Assembly: GCF_001650495.1 (NCBI RefSeq)
Contig: NZ_LWCS01000076.1
Coordinates: forward strand, 62,001-126,000
Direction: 5' to 3'
Origin: Mycolicibacterium iranicum
Lineage (GTDB): Bacteria; Actinomycetota; Actinomycetes; Mycobacteriales; Mycobacteriaceae
DNA: 64,000 nt
Shown here: one piece after another, positions 35,712-44,555 of the stretch
How the letters are laid out: every line of letters begins with the position of its first letter
Position numbering within the stretch: the first letter of the stretch is position 1
The notes under the pieces: model-generated
The model's input: only the letters and a program-made list of their open reading frames with translations
Told to the model about the DNA's origin: nothing
Databases searched by the model: none
Translations under genes and position numbers: made by a program

Positions 35712-36827
35712 ATGACCCAGAACGAGAATCTGGCCGCACTGTCCGAAGCCGGCGTGTCCGTCTGGCTGGACGACCTCTCGCGGGACCGACTGCAGACGGG
35801 CAATCTGCAGGAGCTCATCGACACCAAGAGCATCGTCGGGGTTACCACGAACCCCTCGATCTTTCAGGCTGCGCTGTCCAAGGGCGACGCCTACGACGCC
35901 CAGATCAAGGAACTGGCCGAACGCGGCGCCGACGTGGACGCGACCATCCGCACCGTGACCACCGACGACGTTCGCAATGCCTGCGACGTCTTTGCCAAGA
36001 TCTACGAGCAGTCCGGCGGTGTCGACGGCCGGGTGTCGATCGAGGTCGACCCGCGCCTGGCGCACGACACCGACAAGACGATCCTGCAGGCCATCGAGCT
36101 CTGGAAAATCGTCGACCGCCCCAACCTGCTGATCAAGATCCCTGCCACCGAGGCCGGGATCCCGGCCATCGCATCGGTTCTCGCCGAGGGCATCTCGGTC
36201 AACGTCACCCTCATCTTCTCGGTCGAGCGGCACCGCCTGGTGATGGACGCCTACCTGCAAGGTCTGGAGAAGGCGAAGGAGGCCGGCCACGACGTGTCCA
36301 CGATCCACTCCGTCGCTTCGTTCTTCGTCTCCCGCGTGGACACCGAGATCGACAAGCGTCTCGAGGAAATCGGTTCCGACGAGGCGCTCGCGCTGCGCGG
36401 TCAGGCCGGCGTCGCCAACGCCCGCCTGGCCTACGCCGCCTACGAAGAGGTCTTCCTCGGCGGTGAGCGCTTCGAGAAGCTCAAGGCGGCCGGCGCACGG
36501 GTTCAGCGGCCGCTGTGGGCGTCGACCGGCGTGAAGAACCCCGACTACGCCGACACGCTCTACGTCACCGAACTGGTCGCCCCGAACACGGTGAACACCA
36601 TGCCGGAGAAGACCATCGACGCGGTCGCCGACCACGGCGTCATCACCGGCGACACGGTGACCGGACGCGCCCAGGAGGCACAGGAGGTCTTCGACAAGCT
36701 CGCCGCGATCGGCATCGACCTGCCGGACGTGTTCAGGGTGCTCGAGGACGAAGGCGTCGACAAGTTCGAGAAGTCCTGGCACGAACTCCTGGAAGCGACC
36801 CAGGGTCAGCTCGACGACACGAAGTGA
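35712..36827 (+). CDS. tal: Transaldolase
   Basis: The 371-residue class of transaldolase found in actinobacteria (long TalB-unrelated type), corresponding to Rv1448c. It moves a dihydroxyacetone unit between sugar phosphates. The Schiff-base lysine is in NLLIKIPAT (about 141), and the GVTTNPSIF signature lies near residues 42-50. AGAAGGAA precedes the ATG. It sits between transketolase and glucose-6-phosphate dehydrogenase in the pentose phosphate operon. Confidence 0.95.
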   Translation: MTQNENLAALSEAGVSVWLDDLSRDRLQTGNLQELIDTKSIVGVTTNPSIFQAALSKGDAYDAQIKELAERGADVDATIRTVTTDDVRNACDVFAKIYEQSGGVDGRVSIEVDPRLAHDTDKTILQAIELWKIVDRPNLLIKIPATEAGIPAIASVLAEGISVNVTLIFSVERHRLVMDAYLQGLEKAKEAGHDVSTIHSVASFFVSRVDTEIDKRLEEIGSDEALALRGQAGVANARLAYAAYEEVFLGGERFEKLKAAGARVQRPLWASTGVKNPDYADTLYVTELVAPNTVNTMPEKTIDAVADHGVITGDTVTGRAQEAQEVFDKLAAIGIDLPDVFRVLEDEGVDKFEKSWHELLEATQGQLDDTK

Positions 36828-36837
36828 GGCGCCGCCC

Positions 36838-38364
36838 ATGAGCGCTTGGCGCAATCCGTTACGCGACAAACGCGACAAGCGCATGCCCCGCATCGCGGGC
36901 CCGTGCAGTGTGGTGATCTTCGGTGTGACAGGGGACCTGGCACGCAAGAAGCTGATGCCGGCGATCTACGACCTCGCCAACCGAGGCCTGCTGCCGCCGT
37001 CGTTCGCGCTGGTCGGATTCGCCCGGCGCGACTGGGCCGACGAGGACTTCGGGCAGGTCGTCTACGAGGCGGTCAAGCAGCACGCCCGCACACCGTTCCG
37101 GCAGGAGGTGTGGGACCGCCTCGCCGAAGGGTTCCGGTTCGTCCAGGGCACTTTCGACGACGAGGCCGGGTTCGCCCGGTTGGCCGAGACGCTGGACAAG
37201 CTCGACGCTGAACGCGGCACCGGCGGCAATCATGCGTTCTACCTGTCGATTCCACCGAAGGCGTTCCCTCAGGTGCTCGAACAGCTTTCGCGCACCGGGC
37301 TGGCCAAGAAGTCCGACGGCCACTGGAGCCGGGTGGTGATCGAGAAGCCGTTCGGTCACGATCTGAAGAGCGCCGAGGAGCTGAACAAGATCGTCAACGA
37401 CGTCTTCCCCGAGTCGTCGGTCTTCCGGATCGACCACTACTTGGGCAAGGAGACGGTGCAGAACATCCTCGCGCTGCGGTTCGCCAACGAGATGTTCGAG
37501 CCCGTGTGGAATGCGCACTATGTCGACAGCGTGCAGATCACCATGGCAGAGGACATCGGGCTCGGTGGGCGAGGTGGCTACTACGACGGTGTCGGGGCCG
37601 CGCGTGACGTCATCCAGAACCACCTGCTGCAGCTACTGGCGCTGACGGCCATGGAGGAACCGGTCAACTTCTCCCCCGCCGAGCTGCAGGCAGAGAAGAT
37701 CAAAGTGCTCTCGGCGAGCAAGCTCGCCGAACCGCTCGACGAGACCACCGCGCGTGGCCAATACACCGCCGGCTGGCAGGGCGGGGAACGCGTGGTCGGG
37801 CTGCTCGAGGAAGAAGGCTTCTCGACCACGTCGACGACGGAGACGTTCGCGGCGATCACCATCGACGTGGACACCCGCCGCTGGGCGGGTGTCCCCTTCT
37901 ACCTGCGCACCGGAAAACGCCTCGGCCGCAGGGTGACCGAGATCGCGCTGATCTTCAAACGGGCACCGCATCTGCCGTTCGACGCGACCATGACCGAGGA
38001 ACTCGGGCAGAACGCGCTGGTGATCCGAGTACAGCCCGACGAGGGCATCACGATGCGCTTCGGCTCCAAGGTGCCGGGGAACAAGATGGAAGTCCGCGAT
38101 GTCAGCATGGACTTCTCCTATGGTTCGGCGTTCGCCGAGGAGTCGCCGGAGGCCTACGAACGCCTGATCCTCGACGTTCTGCTCGGTGAGCCCTCGCTCT
38201 TCCCGGTGAACGAGGAGGTCGAGTTGGCTTGGAAAATCCTCGATCCCGCACTGGAGTACTGGGCCTCCCACGGAAAGCCCGAACCCTATGAGGCCGGCGG
38301 TTGGGGCCCGGAATCGGCGTTCGAGATGCTCAGGCGGTCTGGCCGCGAATGGAGGCGGCCGTGA
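36838..38364 (+). CDS. zwf: Glucose-6-phosphate 1-dehydrogenase
   Basis: The 508-residue enzyme corresponds to Rv1447c (zwf2). It oxidises glucose-6-phosphate to 6-phosphogluconolactone with NAD(P)+. The dinucleotide motif GVTGDLARKKLMPA is near 30-43 and the active-site RIDHYLGKE near 197-205. The N-terminal WRNPLRDKRDKRMPRIAGP is shared with the M. tuberculosis protein, which confirms the ATG. Its TGA stop is the first three bases of a 32-bp tandem repeat and overlaps an ATG (TGATG). Confidence 0.96.
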   Translation: MSAWRNPLRDKRDKRMPRIAGPCSVVIFGVTGDLARKKLMPAIYDLANRGLLPPSFALVGFARRDWADEDFGQVVYEAVKQHARTPFRQEVWDRLAEGFRFVQGTFDDEAGFARLAETLDKLDAERGTGGNHAFYLSIPPKAFPQVLEQLSRTGLAKKSDGHWSRVVIEKPFGHDLKSAEELNKIVNDVFPESSVFRIDHYLGKETVQNILALRFANEMFEPVWNAHYVDSVQITMAEDIGLGGRGGYYDGVGAARDVIQNHLLQLLALTAMEEPVNFSPAELQAEKIKVLSASKLAEPLDETTARGQYTAGWQGGERVVGLLEEEGFSTTSTTETFAAITIDVDTRRWAGVPFYLRTGKRLGRRVTEIALIFKRAPHLPFDATMTEELGQNALVIRVQPDEGITMRFGSKVPGNKMEVRDVSMDFSYGSAFAEESPEAYERLILDVLLGEPSLFPVNEEVELAWKILDPALEYWASHGKPEPYEAGGWGPESAFEMLRRSGREWRRP

Positions 38365-38517
38365 TGAGCGCTTGCGCGAAGAACCGAGGAATCTGATGAG
38401 CGCTTGCGCGAAGAACCGAGGAATCTGATGAGCGCTTGCGCGAAGAACCGAGGAATCTGATGAGCGCTTGCGCGAAGAACCGAGGAATCTGATGAGCGCT
38501 TGCGCGAAGAACCGAGG
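38362..38517 (+). repeat. 32-bp tandem repeat, 4.9 copies, between zwf and opcA
   Basis: Four identical 32-base units begin at 38362, 38394, 38426 and 38458. A fifth (38490-38517) matches for 28 bases. Each unit starts TGATGAGCGCTTGCGCG and ends ACCGAGGAATC, so it contains a stop-start overlap and a purine-rich GAGGA. The perfect identity of copies implies recent expansion. The sequence is exact and directly visible. There is no spacer, so it is not CRISPR. Confidence 0.97.
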
Positions 38518-38527
38518 TGCCCGTTGA
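38364..38527 (+). other. Chain of five overlapping mini-ORFs coupling zwf to opcA
   Basis: Each repeat unit encodes ATG...TGA for the peptide MSACAKNRGI (the last copy gives MSACAKNRGAR). The ATGs are at 38364, 38396, 38428, 38460 and 38492. Every stop overlaps the next ATG by one base (TGATG), and GAGGA lies 6 bases before each new ATG. The zwf stop overlaps the first ATG, and the last stop overlaps the opcA TTG (TTGA). A ribosome leaving zwf could thus reach opcA by six reinitiations. Translation of the peptides is inferred. Confidence 0.55.
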
Positions 38528-39435
38528 TCATCGACATGCCCGACACCGACACCGGTGCGATCAACAAGCGGATTCAGGCCGTGCGCGAAGAGGGCGGCGC
38601 CATCACACTGGGTCGCGTTCTCACCCTGGTCATCGCGCCCGACACCGAGGCAGTCCTCGAAGAGTCCATCGACGCGGCCAACGCGGCGAGCCGCGAGCAT
38701 CCCTGCCGCGTCATCGTCGTCGCACCCGGCGATCGGCGGGCAGACGAGGCCAGGCTCGATGCCCAGTTGCGCGTCGGCAGCGATGCCGGCGCCAATGAGG
38801 TTGTGGTTCTGCGACTTTCGGGACCGCTCGCCAACCATGCGAGCAGTGTGGTGACACCCTTCCTGCTTCCCGACACCCCGGTCGTCACATGGTGGCCGGA
38901 CGTCGCCCCGCCTGTGCCGGCGCAGGACCCGCTGGGCAAACTGGCGCTGCGCCGCATCACCGATGCCACCAACGGCACCGATCCGCTGGAGTCGATCAAG
39001 GGCCGGCTGGAGGGCTACACACCGGGCGACACCGACCTGGCGTGGAGCCGGATCACCTACTGGCGAGCATTGCTCGCCGCCGCGGTGGACGAGCCACCCC
39101 ATGAACCGATCAACTCGGCGCTGGTGTCGGGCCTGGCCACCGAACCCGCGTTGGACGTGCTGGCGGGCTGGCTGGCCAGCCGGATCGACGGGCCGGTCCG
39201 GCGCGCGGTCGGCGAACTCAAGGTCGAGCTTGTTCGCGACAGCGAGACGATCACGTTGAGCCGCCCCCAGGAAGGGGTGACCGCGAAGATCACCCGTGAC
39301 GCCAAACCCGACGCGCTGGTCCCGTTGGCGCGCAGGGAAACCCGTGAATGTCTGGCCGAGGACATGCGTCGCCTCGATGCCGACGAGATCTATTTCGAAG
39401 CGCTGAAGGGGATCGAGAAGGTGCAGTATCTATGA
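38524..39435 (+). CDS. opcA: OpcA, glucose-6-phosphate dehydrogenase assembly protein
   Basis: The 303-residue protein corresponds to Rv1446c. OpcA is required for activity or assembly of glucose-6-phosphate dehydrogenase in cyanobacteria and actinobacteria. The N-terminal IIDMPDTDTGAINKRI and the VLTLVIAPDTEAVLEESIDAAN segment match the family. The TTG start is chosen because it gives the conserved N-terminus and has GAGG 6 bases upstream, supplied by the last repeat copy; ATG at 38536 is an alternative. It overlaps pgl by four bases (ATGA). Confidence 0.9.
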   Translation: MIIDMPDTDTGAINKRIQAVREEGGAITLGRVLTLVIAPDTEAVLEESIDAANAASREHPCRVIVVAPGDRRADEARLDAQLRVGSDAGANEVVVLRLSGPLANHASSVVTPFLLPDTPVVTWWPDVAPPVPAQDPLGKLALRRITDATNGTDPLESIKGRLEGYTPGDTDLAWSRITYWRALLAAAVDEPPHEPINSALVSGLATEPALDVLAGWLASRIDGPVRRAVGELKVELVRDSETITLSRPQEGVTAKITRDAKPDALVPLARRETRECLAEDMRRLDADEIYFEALKGIEKVQYL

Positions 39436-40166
39436 CGGTGACGATCGAGAAGTATTCCGACAGTGATGCTTTGGTGGCCGCGGCCGGCGACCGGCTGGTC
39501 GACGCGATCAACGCGGCGATCTCGGCGCGCAACGAGGCCGCGATCGTGCTCACCGGCGGAGGCACCGGGATCGGCCTGCTGAAACGCGTCGGCGAACGCC
39601 GCGGCGAGATCGACTGGGCGAAGGTTCACATCTATTGGGGTGATGAGCGATTCGTTCCGGCCGACGACGACGAACGCAACGACAAGCAGGCCCGTGAGGC
39701 ACTCCTGAACCAGGTCGACATCCCCGAGACCAACGTGCACGCCATGGCCGCGACCGACGGCGAGTTCGGCGACGACCTGGACGCGGCTGCAGCGGGTTAC
39801 GAGCAGGTCGTCATCGGCAACTTTGAGGCCACCGGCCCCCAGTTCGACGTACACCTGCTCGGCATGGGTCCCGAGGGACACGTCAACTCCCTGTTCCCGG
39901 ACACGGCCGCCGTCAGGGAAACCGAGCGGTTCGTCGTCGGGGTCACCGATTCCCCCAAGCCGCCGCCGAGGCGAATCACGTTGACGCTCCCGGCCATCGC
40001 GCGGTCACGCGAGGTCTGGTTGGTGGTGTCCGGTGAGGGCAAAGCGGATGCGGTGGCCGCCGCGGTCGGCGGGGCCGAGCCCGTCGACATTCCCGCGGCG
40101 GGCGCGGTCGGCAGCGAGGCCACAGTGTGGCTGCTCGACGAGGGTGCCGCCTCGAAGCTGCCCTAG
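39432..40166 (+). CDS. pgl: 6-phosphogluconolactonase
   Basis: The 244-residue enzyme (DevB/Rv1445c) hydrolyses 6-phosphogluconolactone, the product of Zwf. Motifs: LTGGGTGIGLL (about 38-48), YWGDERFVP and GMGPEGHVNSLFPD with the catalytic His. The ATG overlaps the opcA stop. It is the last gene of the pentose phosphate operon. Its TAG directly abuts the stop codon of the next gene on the other strand. Confidence 0.95.
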   Translation: MTVTIEKYSDSDALVAAAGDRLVDAINAAISARNEAAIVLTGGGTGIGLLKRVGERRGEIDWAKVHIYWGDERFVPADDDERNDKQAREALLNQVDIPETNVHAMAATDGEFGDDLDAAAAGYEQVVIGNFEATGPQFDVHLLGMGPEGHVNSLFPDTAAVRETERFVVGVTDSPKPPPRRITLTLPAIARSREVWLVVSGEGKADAVAAAVGGAEPVDIPAAGAVGSEATVWLLDEGAASKLP

Positions 40167-40571
40167 CTACGGACGTACGACGCGGCGTGAAACTCCGGAA
40201 GTCCTGAGCAGCACGGCAAGCACGAGCGCGGCGAGGAGCAACGCGGGTACGTCACCTACGAGGTGTCCGCGGTGATGCGCGCTGGTGAACGACTGCACGG
40301 CCATGATCGCGGCGTGGATGACGCTGGACCACACCGTGAACCAGATCAGGCTCGTGTGCGCCTCAGGCCGCCGGGCCGCGTTGCACAGAAATGCGCCGAG
40401 TACGGCGTAGAGGCCGACGATCATCATGAAGTAGTCGGATTCGTAAGGTGCGCCGTGGTGCCAGGCCCAGCCGGAGGGCCAGACGACGGCCAACGGGTAC
40501 AGCATGACCATTACCGCACCGAAGGCCACCAGCGCGATGCGGAGTAGCCGGTAGCTGGTGGCGGGTGCCAT
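40167..40571 (-). CDS. Small four-helix membrane protein
   Basis: The 134-residue protein has four hydrophobic helices (LLRIALVAFGAVMVMLYPLAVV, FMMIVGLYAVLGAFLC, LIWFTVWSSVIHAAIMAV, VPALLLAALVLAVLL) and a short basic tail. A His-rich loop (FTSAHHRGHLVGD) lies between helices three and four. I recognise no characterised family. GGAGG precedes the ATG by 4 bases. The gene's stop abuts pgl's stop with no space. Confidence 0.7.
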   Translation of the reverse strand: MAPATSYRLLRIALVAFGAVMVMLYPLAVVWPSGWAWHHGAPYESDYFMMIVGLYAVLGAFLCNAARRPEAHTSLIWFTVWSSVIHAAIMAVQSFTSAHHRGHLVGDVPALLLAALVLAVLLRTSGVSRRVVRP

Positions 40572-40602
40572 AGCGCCTCCCAAGACTGCGGACCCCAACA
40601 CA

Positions 40603-40635
40603 GTAAGGCCACCTCTTCGAGGGAGGTGGCCTTAC
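40603..40635 (-). terminator. Hairpin terminator after the HTH gene
   Basis: A perfect 13-bp stem, GTAAGGCCACCTC paired with GAGGTGGCCTTAC, has a 7-base loop. It starts 5 bases after the stop of the leftward HTH gene. No U-tract follows, as is common for mycobacterial terminators. It also isolates the membrane-protein gene from read-through. Confidence 0.8.
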
Positions 40636-40640
40636 CGAAA

Positions 40641-41240
40641 TCATGCGTCGGGATTGAGGATGTACAGCCCGGCGATCGTCCGGTCGTCACGGAAAGTGAT
40701 GCGAGCGACGAAATCACCGGCCTCGAAGGTCAATGGCGTGTTGGTGGTGGTGAAGTCGCCCGCCCGCACGACCTCTGTGTTTCCGTGGCTCTCATACGCC
40801 CCGGCAAGGCCGGCGATGTACGCCCACGCCTCGGCTACCCCCTCTTCGGTGAGCCGGTCACGCATCGTGGAGTCGAATCGAGCGCTGACATCAGACCATC
40901 GTCCGTGCGCGAGCTCGTCGATGACGGTCCTGGCCAGCTCGTCAGCCTGCGGAAGTGCGTCAGTTTTCATTGTTTCTCCTGTCCTCGGGTCGATGGGCTT
41001 GCCGTAGCGCTGGAAGACCGCTTGACGTGTCACACCGAGCACGTCTCCGATTTGTTGCCACGTTCGTCCTGCGTCTCGCGCCTGTTGGACGGCGGCAGCC
41101 ATGAGCGCCTCGGATTGGTCCTGGACCTCGCGTGCTGCCCGAACCAGATCGAGGGGGTCGTGCTCTCCGCGCAGTACCGGAGCGGCAAGGATCTGGCCGA
41201 TGCGGCGGTGTAGCTGCTGCCCGGTCTCAGCGAACGACAT
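40641..41240 (-). CDS. Helix-turn-helix protein with C-terminal DUF3887-like domain
   Basis: The 199-residue protein has an N-terminal helical region with a sigma-70-region-4-like HTH (about 59-80: RTWQQIGDVLGVTRQAVFQRYG) and a C-terminal alpha-beta domain (about 95-199; FDSTMRDRLTEEGV...GDFTTTNTPLTFEAGDFVARITFRDDRTIAGLYI) similar to DUF3887. The second domain may bind a ligand. The promoter gives a leaderless mRNA, and a large inverted repeat sits at the start, which suggests autoregulation. It is flanked by its own terminator, so it is a single-gene unit. Confidence 0.75.
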   Translation of the reverse strand: MSFAETGQQLHRRIGQILAAPVLRGEHDPLDLVRAAREVQDQSEALMAAAVQQARDAGRTWQQIGDVLGVTRQAVFQRYGKPIDPRTGETMKTDALPQADELARTVIDELAHGRWSDVSARFDSTMRDRLTEEGVAEAWAYIAGLAGAYESHGNTEVVRAGDFTTTNTPLTFEAGDFVARITFRDDRTIAGLYILNPDA

Positions 41241-41289
41241 GTGTCAATTAATACTTAACAATGAGTCTCAGGTCAAGTAATTATTGACA
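41241..41289 (-). promoter_or_regulatory. Leaderless promoter and operator-like inverted repeat of the HTH gene
   Basis: On the minus strand, TTGACC (41276-41271), a 17-base spacer and TATTAA (41253-41248) form a near-consensus promoter, and 7 bases later comes the ATG, so the transcript should begin at the start codon. Overlapping it, TGTCAA-N4-TACTT (41242-41256) and AAGTA-N4-TTGACA (41275-41289) form an inverted repeat with an 18-base spacer. Confidence 0.6.
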
Positions 41290-41370
41290 GACTTGTGTCT
41301 GGACGCCGAGGCCGCATCGGTCATTGGTGTCAGTGGGTCGCGCGTTGCGCAGGTGGGCCATACTGGCCGG

Positions 41371-41742
41371 ATGGCAGACAAAGGGGGAAGACCTGTCCGA
41401 ACCGGCCCTGAGCGCATCCGCAAGCTCGCGCAAGCGGCGCTCAACGCCGATGTCACCGTCGAGCAGGTCGACACCATCCTGGAGGGTCTCAGCGAGACGC
41501 TGGAGGACCTCAACCGCTCCACGGAGAACCTCGATGCCACCCTGGAACGGTTCAACGGCACCATCAGCCAGATCAACGAGCTGGCTCCTCGCCTGATCGC
41601 CGTCGTCGACCGGATGGAAGGCATCGTCTCCCGGGTGGAACGAATAGTCGGCCTCGGCGAGTCGGTCATCTTGCCGCTCACGGCGACCGAGCACGCGATC
41701 CGCGGCGCGCTGGACAGGGTTCGCCGCACCGCCGGCCTCTGA
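41371..41742 (+). CDS. Small coiled-coil protein
   Basis: The 123-residue protein has an N-terminal basic stretch (KGGRPVRTGPERIRKLAQAAL) and a long amphipathic helix (about 33-95) with heptad spacing of Leu/Ile (ILEGLSETLEDLNRSTENLDATLERFNGTISQINEL), then a second helix to the C-terminus. No membrane segment or enzyme motif. The ATG at 41371 is preferred over an upstream start because coiled-coil character begins after it. It converges with ppc, leaving 17 bases. The function is unknown. Confidence 0.7.
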   Translation: MADKGGRPVRTGPERIRKLAQAALNADVTVEQVDTILEGLSETLEDLNRSTENLDATLERFNGTISQINELAPRLIAVVDRMEGIVSRVERIVGLGESVILPLTATEHAIRGALDRVRRTAGL

Positions 41743-41759
41743 CGGACGGTCGCCTTGAC

Positions 41760-44555
41760 CTATCCGCTGTTGCGCAGTGCCGTCGCCAGACCACTCATCG
41801 TCAGCAGGATGCCGCGCTGCACAAGCTCGTCTTCGTCGCCGGATCGGTAGCGGCGCAACAACTCCACCTGAAGGTGGTTCAGCGGCTCCAGATACGGGAA
41901 GCGGTTGAACACCGACCGGGCCAGCGCGGGATTGTCGGCGAGCAGATCGTCCTGCCCGGTGATCAGCTTGTGCATGCGAATCGTGCGCGCGTGTTCGTCG
42001 ACGATCTTGTCGAACACCCTGCGCCGCAACGCTTCATCCTCGACCAGCTCGGAGTATCGAGCAGCCAGACCGAGATCTGACTTCGCCAGGACCTGCGCCA
42101 TGTTGGACAGGACGGTGGTGAAGAACGGCCATTTCCGGTACAGGTCTTGCAGGATCTCCAGCCTGGCTTCCGCGTCCGGACCCTGCCCTACCCAGTCCTC
42201 GAACGCCGTCCCGGTGCCGTACCAGCCGGGCAGCATCACGCGCGACTGACTCCAGGCCAGCACCCACGGAATCGCGCGCAGATCCGAGATTGATGTCGTC
42301 GGCTTGCGGGAAGTGGGGCGGCTGCCGATGTTGAGGGCACCGATCTCGCTGACCGGCGTCGACGCCTTGAAGTACTCTACGAATCCCGGTGTGTCGTGGA
42401 CGAGTTCGGCGTAAGCGCGCTGTGCCCGCGCCGCGAGGTCGTCGAGGACCTCGTAGGCCGGCTCGGCGGCCTCACCGAGACCTTCGACGTCGAGCAGTGT
42501 CGCCTCGAGCGTGGCAGCCAGCAGCGTCTCCAGGTTGCGGTGCGCGATCCGCGGCTCGGCGTACTTCGCCGCGATCACCTCGCCCTGCTCGGTCAGCCGC
42601 AGCGATCCCTGCACCGCGCCCGGTGGCTGAGCCAGGATCGCGTCGTAGCTCGGACCCCCTCCTCGACCGACGGTACCGCCGCGACCATGGAACAACCGCA
42701 GGCGGATTCCGGTCTTGCGCGACGATTCGACAAGGTCGAGTTCCGCCCTGTAAAGCGCCCAATTCGCGGCCAGATACCCGCCGTCCTTGTTGGAATCCGA
42801 ATAGCCCAGCATCACCTCCTGGCTGTCCCCGCGGGCGGCGACAACCGCCCGGTACAGCGGAAGGTCAAGCGCCGCTTCGAGAATGGCCGAGCCCCGTTGC
42901 AGGTCGTCGATGGTTTCGAACAGCGGCACGACCCCAACGGGGGCGTACGGATGCTTCGAGGACGCGTCGAGAAGCCCGGCCTCCTTGAGCAGGATCGCGG
43001 CTTCGAGCATGTCGGAGACGGACTGGCACATCGAGATGATGTAGTTCGGCACAGCCTGCGGCCCGAAGACGTGCACCGCCCGCGCAGCCGCGAAGACGAT
43101 GTCGAGTTCTTTGCGGGCGAGTTCGGACAGGTCGGCGCCCGGTCCGATCAGGGGTCGGCGGGTCGCCAGTTCGGCCGTCAGGACCTCGACACGATCGTCC
43201 TCGCTCAGCGAGGTGTAGTCGGGATGCACCCCAGCCCAGGCCAGCAGCTCAGCGATGACCTCCTCGTGCACGTCGGAGTTCTGCCGCATATCCAGTCCGG
43301 ACAAGTGAAAACCGAAGGTGCGCACAGCCTCTCGTAGTCGAGCCAGACGGTCGTCGGCAAGTGCGGCGCTACCGTTGGCGCGCAGCGACTCATCGACGGT
43401 GTCGAGGTCGTCGAGCAGTTCACCTGGTGTGAGGTAGGGATCCATGCCGAGGTCGAGTTCGTGTTCGGGCTGGCGGTCGAGGACCTCTCGGGCGGTGGCC
43501 GTCAGCCGTGCATGCACGACACGCAGCGCCCGGCGATACGGTTCATCGGCGCGGGCCGGCTCGGCACACGCATCGGCGAGCGCGGCCAGGCCGTCGCTGA
43601 TGTGCACCAGGCGTACCGACATGGAAAGTTCCTGCTCGAGCGCGGTGAGCTCGGCGAGATAGTGGGTGAACGCTGTGTAGGCGGCATTGCCTGTGGCGAG
43701 TCTGACGACCTCGGCGGTGACGTTCGGGTTGCCGTCTCGATCACCGCCGATCCAGGAACCCGGCCGGAGAATGGGCTCCTCCAGAAGCTCCGCGTCGGGC
43801 CAGCGCTGCTGGAGCGCCGCGCGCACTTCGGCGTTGACCTGCGGGATCACCTCGAACAACGCCGCCGGGTAGTAGCGCAGCCCGGTTTCGATCTCGTCTT
43901 GGATCTTCAAGCGGGACAACCGGATCAGCGCCGTCTGCCACAGCGTGAGGATGTGGCGACGCAACTCGCGTTCGATGTCACGGCCGTCGGCGGTCTCGCT
44001 CTGCCCGTGCAGGCGCAGCCGCATCAGTTCGGTGACGCGATGCTGGGTGTCGAACACGGTACGCCGGCGCGTCTCGGTCGGGTGCGCCGTGATCACCGGG
44101 GCCACCAGAGCGCCGCGCAGCGCCCCGCTGACGGTGGCGGCGTCGAGGTCGGCGTCGTCGAGCTTCAGGTAGGTGGCAGCCAGTCTGCTGTTCTGGGGCG
44201 GCTCTCCCGCGGCTTCGTGGATTCTGCGGCGGCGCTCTCGGTGGATGTCCTCGGCCACGTTGGCCAGCAGAGCGAAGTGGGTGAACGCCCGGATCACCGG
44301 GATCGCGAGGTGGACATCGACTCCGTCGAAGAGTTTGGCCATGTCGGCGCGGTCGATCTCGGAACGCCGCACCCGAAAGGCCTCGACGCGGGCGCGTTCG
44401 ACAAGATCGAAGACCTCGTCACCGTTCTGCTCACGCACCGTGTCGCCGAGGATCGTGCCCAGCAACCGGATGTCCTCGCGCATCGGTTCGGACGCTTCCC
44501 GCCCCACCTGGGTACGCTGTACCGCTCCGATCGGTTCGAGGTCGGGGGCAGCCAT
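41760..44555 (-). CDS. ppc: Phosphoenolpyruvate carboxylase
   Basis: The 931-residue enzyme adds bicarbonate to PEP to give oxaloacetate, refilling the TCA cycle. Catalytic segments are intact: VITAHPTETRRRT (His near 157), LGYSDSNKDGGY, RLFHGRGGTVGRGGGP and SQSRVMLPGWYG; the C-terminus ends in the usual R-N-S/T-G form (ALRNSG). Length is normal. M. tuberculosis lacks ppc, so its presence here is typical of other mycobacteria. Its 5' end lies 63 bases from the divergent amidohydrolase. Confidence 0.97.
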   Translation of the reverse strand: MAAPDLEPIGAVQRTQVGREASEPMREDIRLLGTILGDTVREQNGDEVFDLVERARVEAFRVRRSEIDRADMAKLFDGVDVHLAIPVIRAFTHFALLANVAEDIHRERRRRIHEAAGEPPQNSRLAATYLKLDDADLDAATVSGALRGALVAPVITAHPTETRRRTVFDTQHRVTELMRLRLHGQSETADGRDIERELRRHILTLWQTALIRLSRLKIQDEIETGLRYYPAALFEVIPQVNAEVRAALQQRWPDAELLEEPILRPGSWIGGDRDGNPNVTAEVVRLATGNAAYTAFTHYLAELTALEQELSMSVRLVHISDGLAALADACAEPARADEPYRRALRVVHARLTATAREVLDRQPEHELDLGMDPYLTPGELLDDLDTVDESLRANGSAALADDRLARLREAVRTFGFHLSGLDMRQNSDVHEEVIAELLAWAGVHPDYTSLSEDDRVEVLTAELATRRPLIGPGADLSELARKELDIVFAAARAVHVFGPQAVPNYIISMCQSVSDMLEAAILLKEAGLLDASSKHPYAPVGVVPLFETIDDLQRGSAILEAALDLPLYRAVVAARGDSQEVMLGYSDSNKDGGYLAANWALYRAELDLVESSRKTGIRLRLFHGRGGTVGRGGGPSYDAILAQPPGAVQGSLRLTEQGEVIAAKYAEPRIAHRNLETLLAATLEATLLDVEGLGEAAEPAYEVLDDLAARAQRAYAELVHDTPGFVEYFKASTPVSEIGALNIGSRPTSRKPTTSISDLRAIPWVLAWSQSRVMLPGWYGTGTAFEDWVGQGPDAEARLEILQDLYRKWPFFTTVLSNMAQVLAKSDLGLAARYSELVEDEALRRRVFDKIVDEHARTIRMHKLITGQDDLLADNPALARSVFNRFPYLEPLNHLQVELLRRYRSGDEDELVQRGILLTMSGLATALRNSG

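Noticed and set aside
38362..38517. CRISPR array
   Set aside because: The units are contiguous with no spacers and keep an open reading pattern; no cas genes are near.
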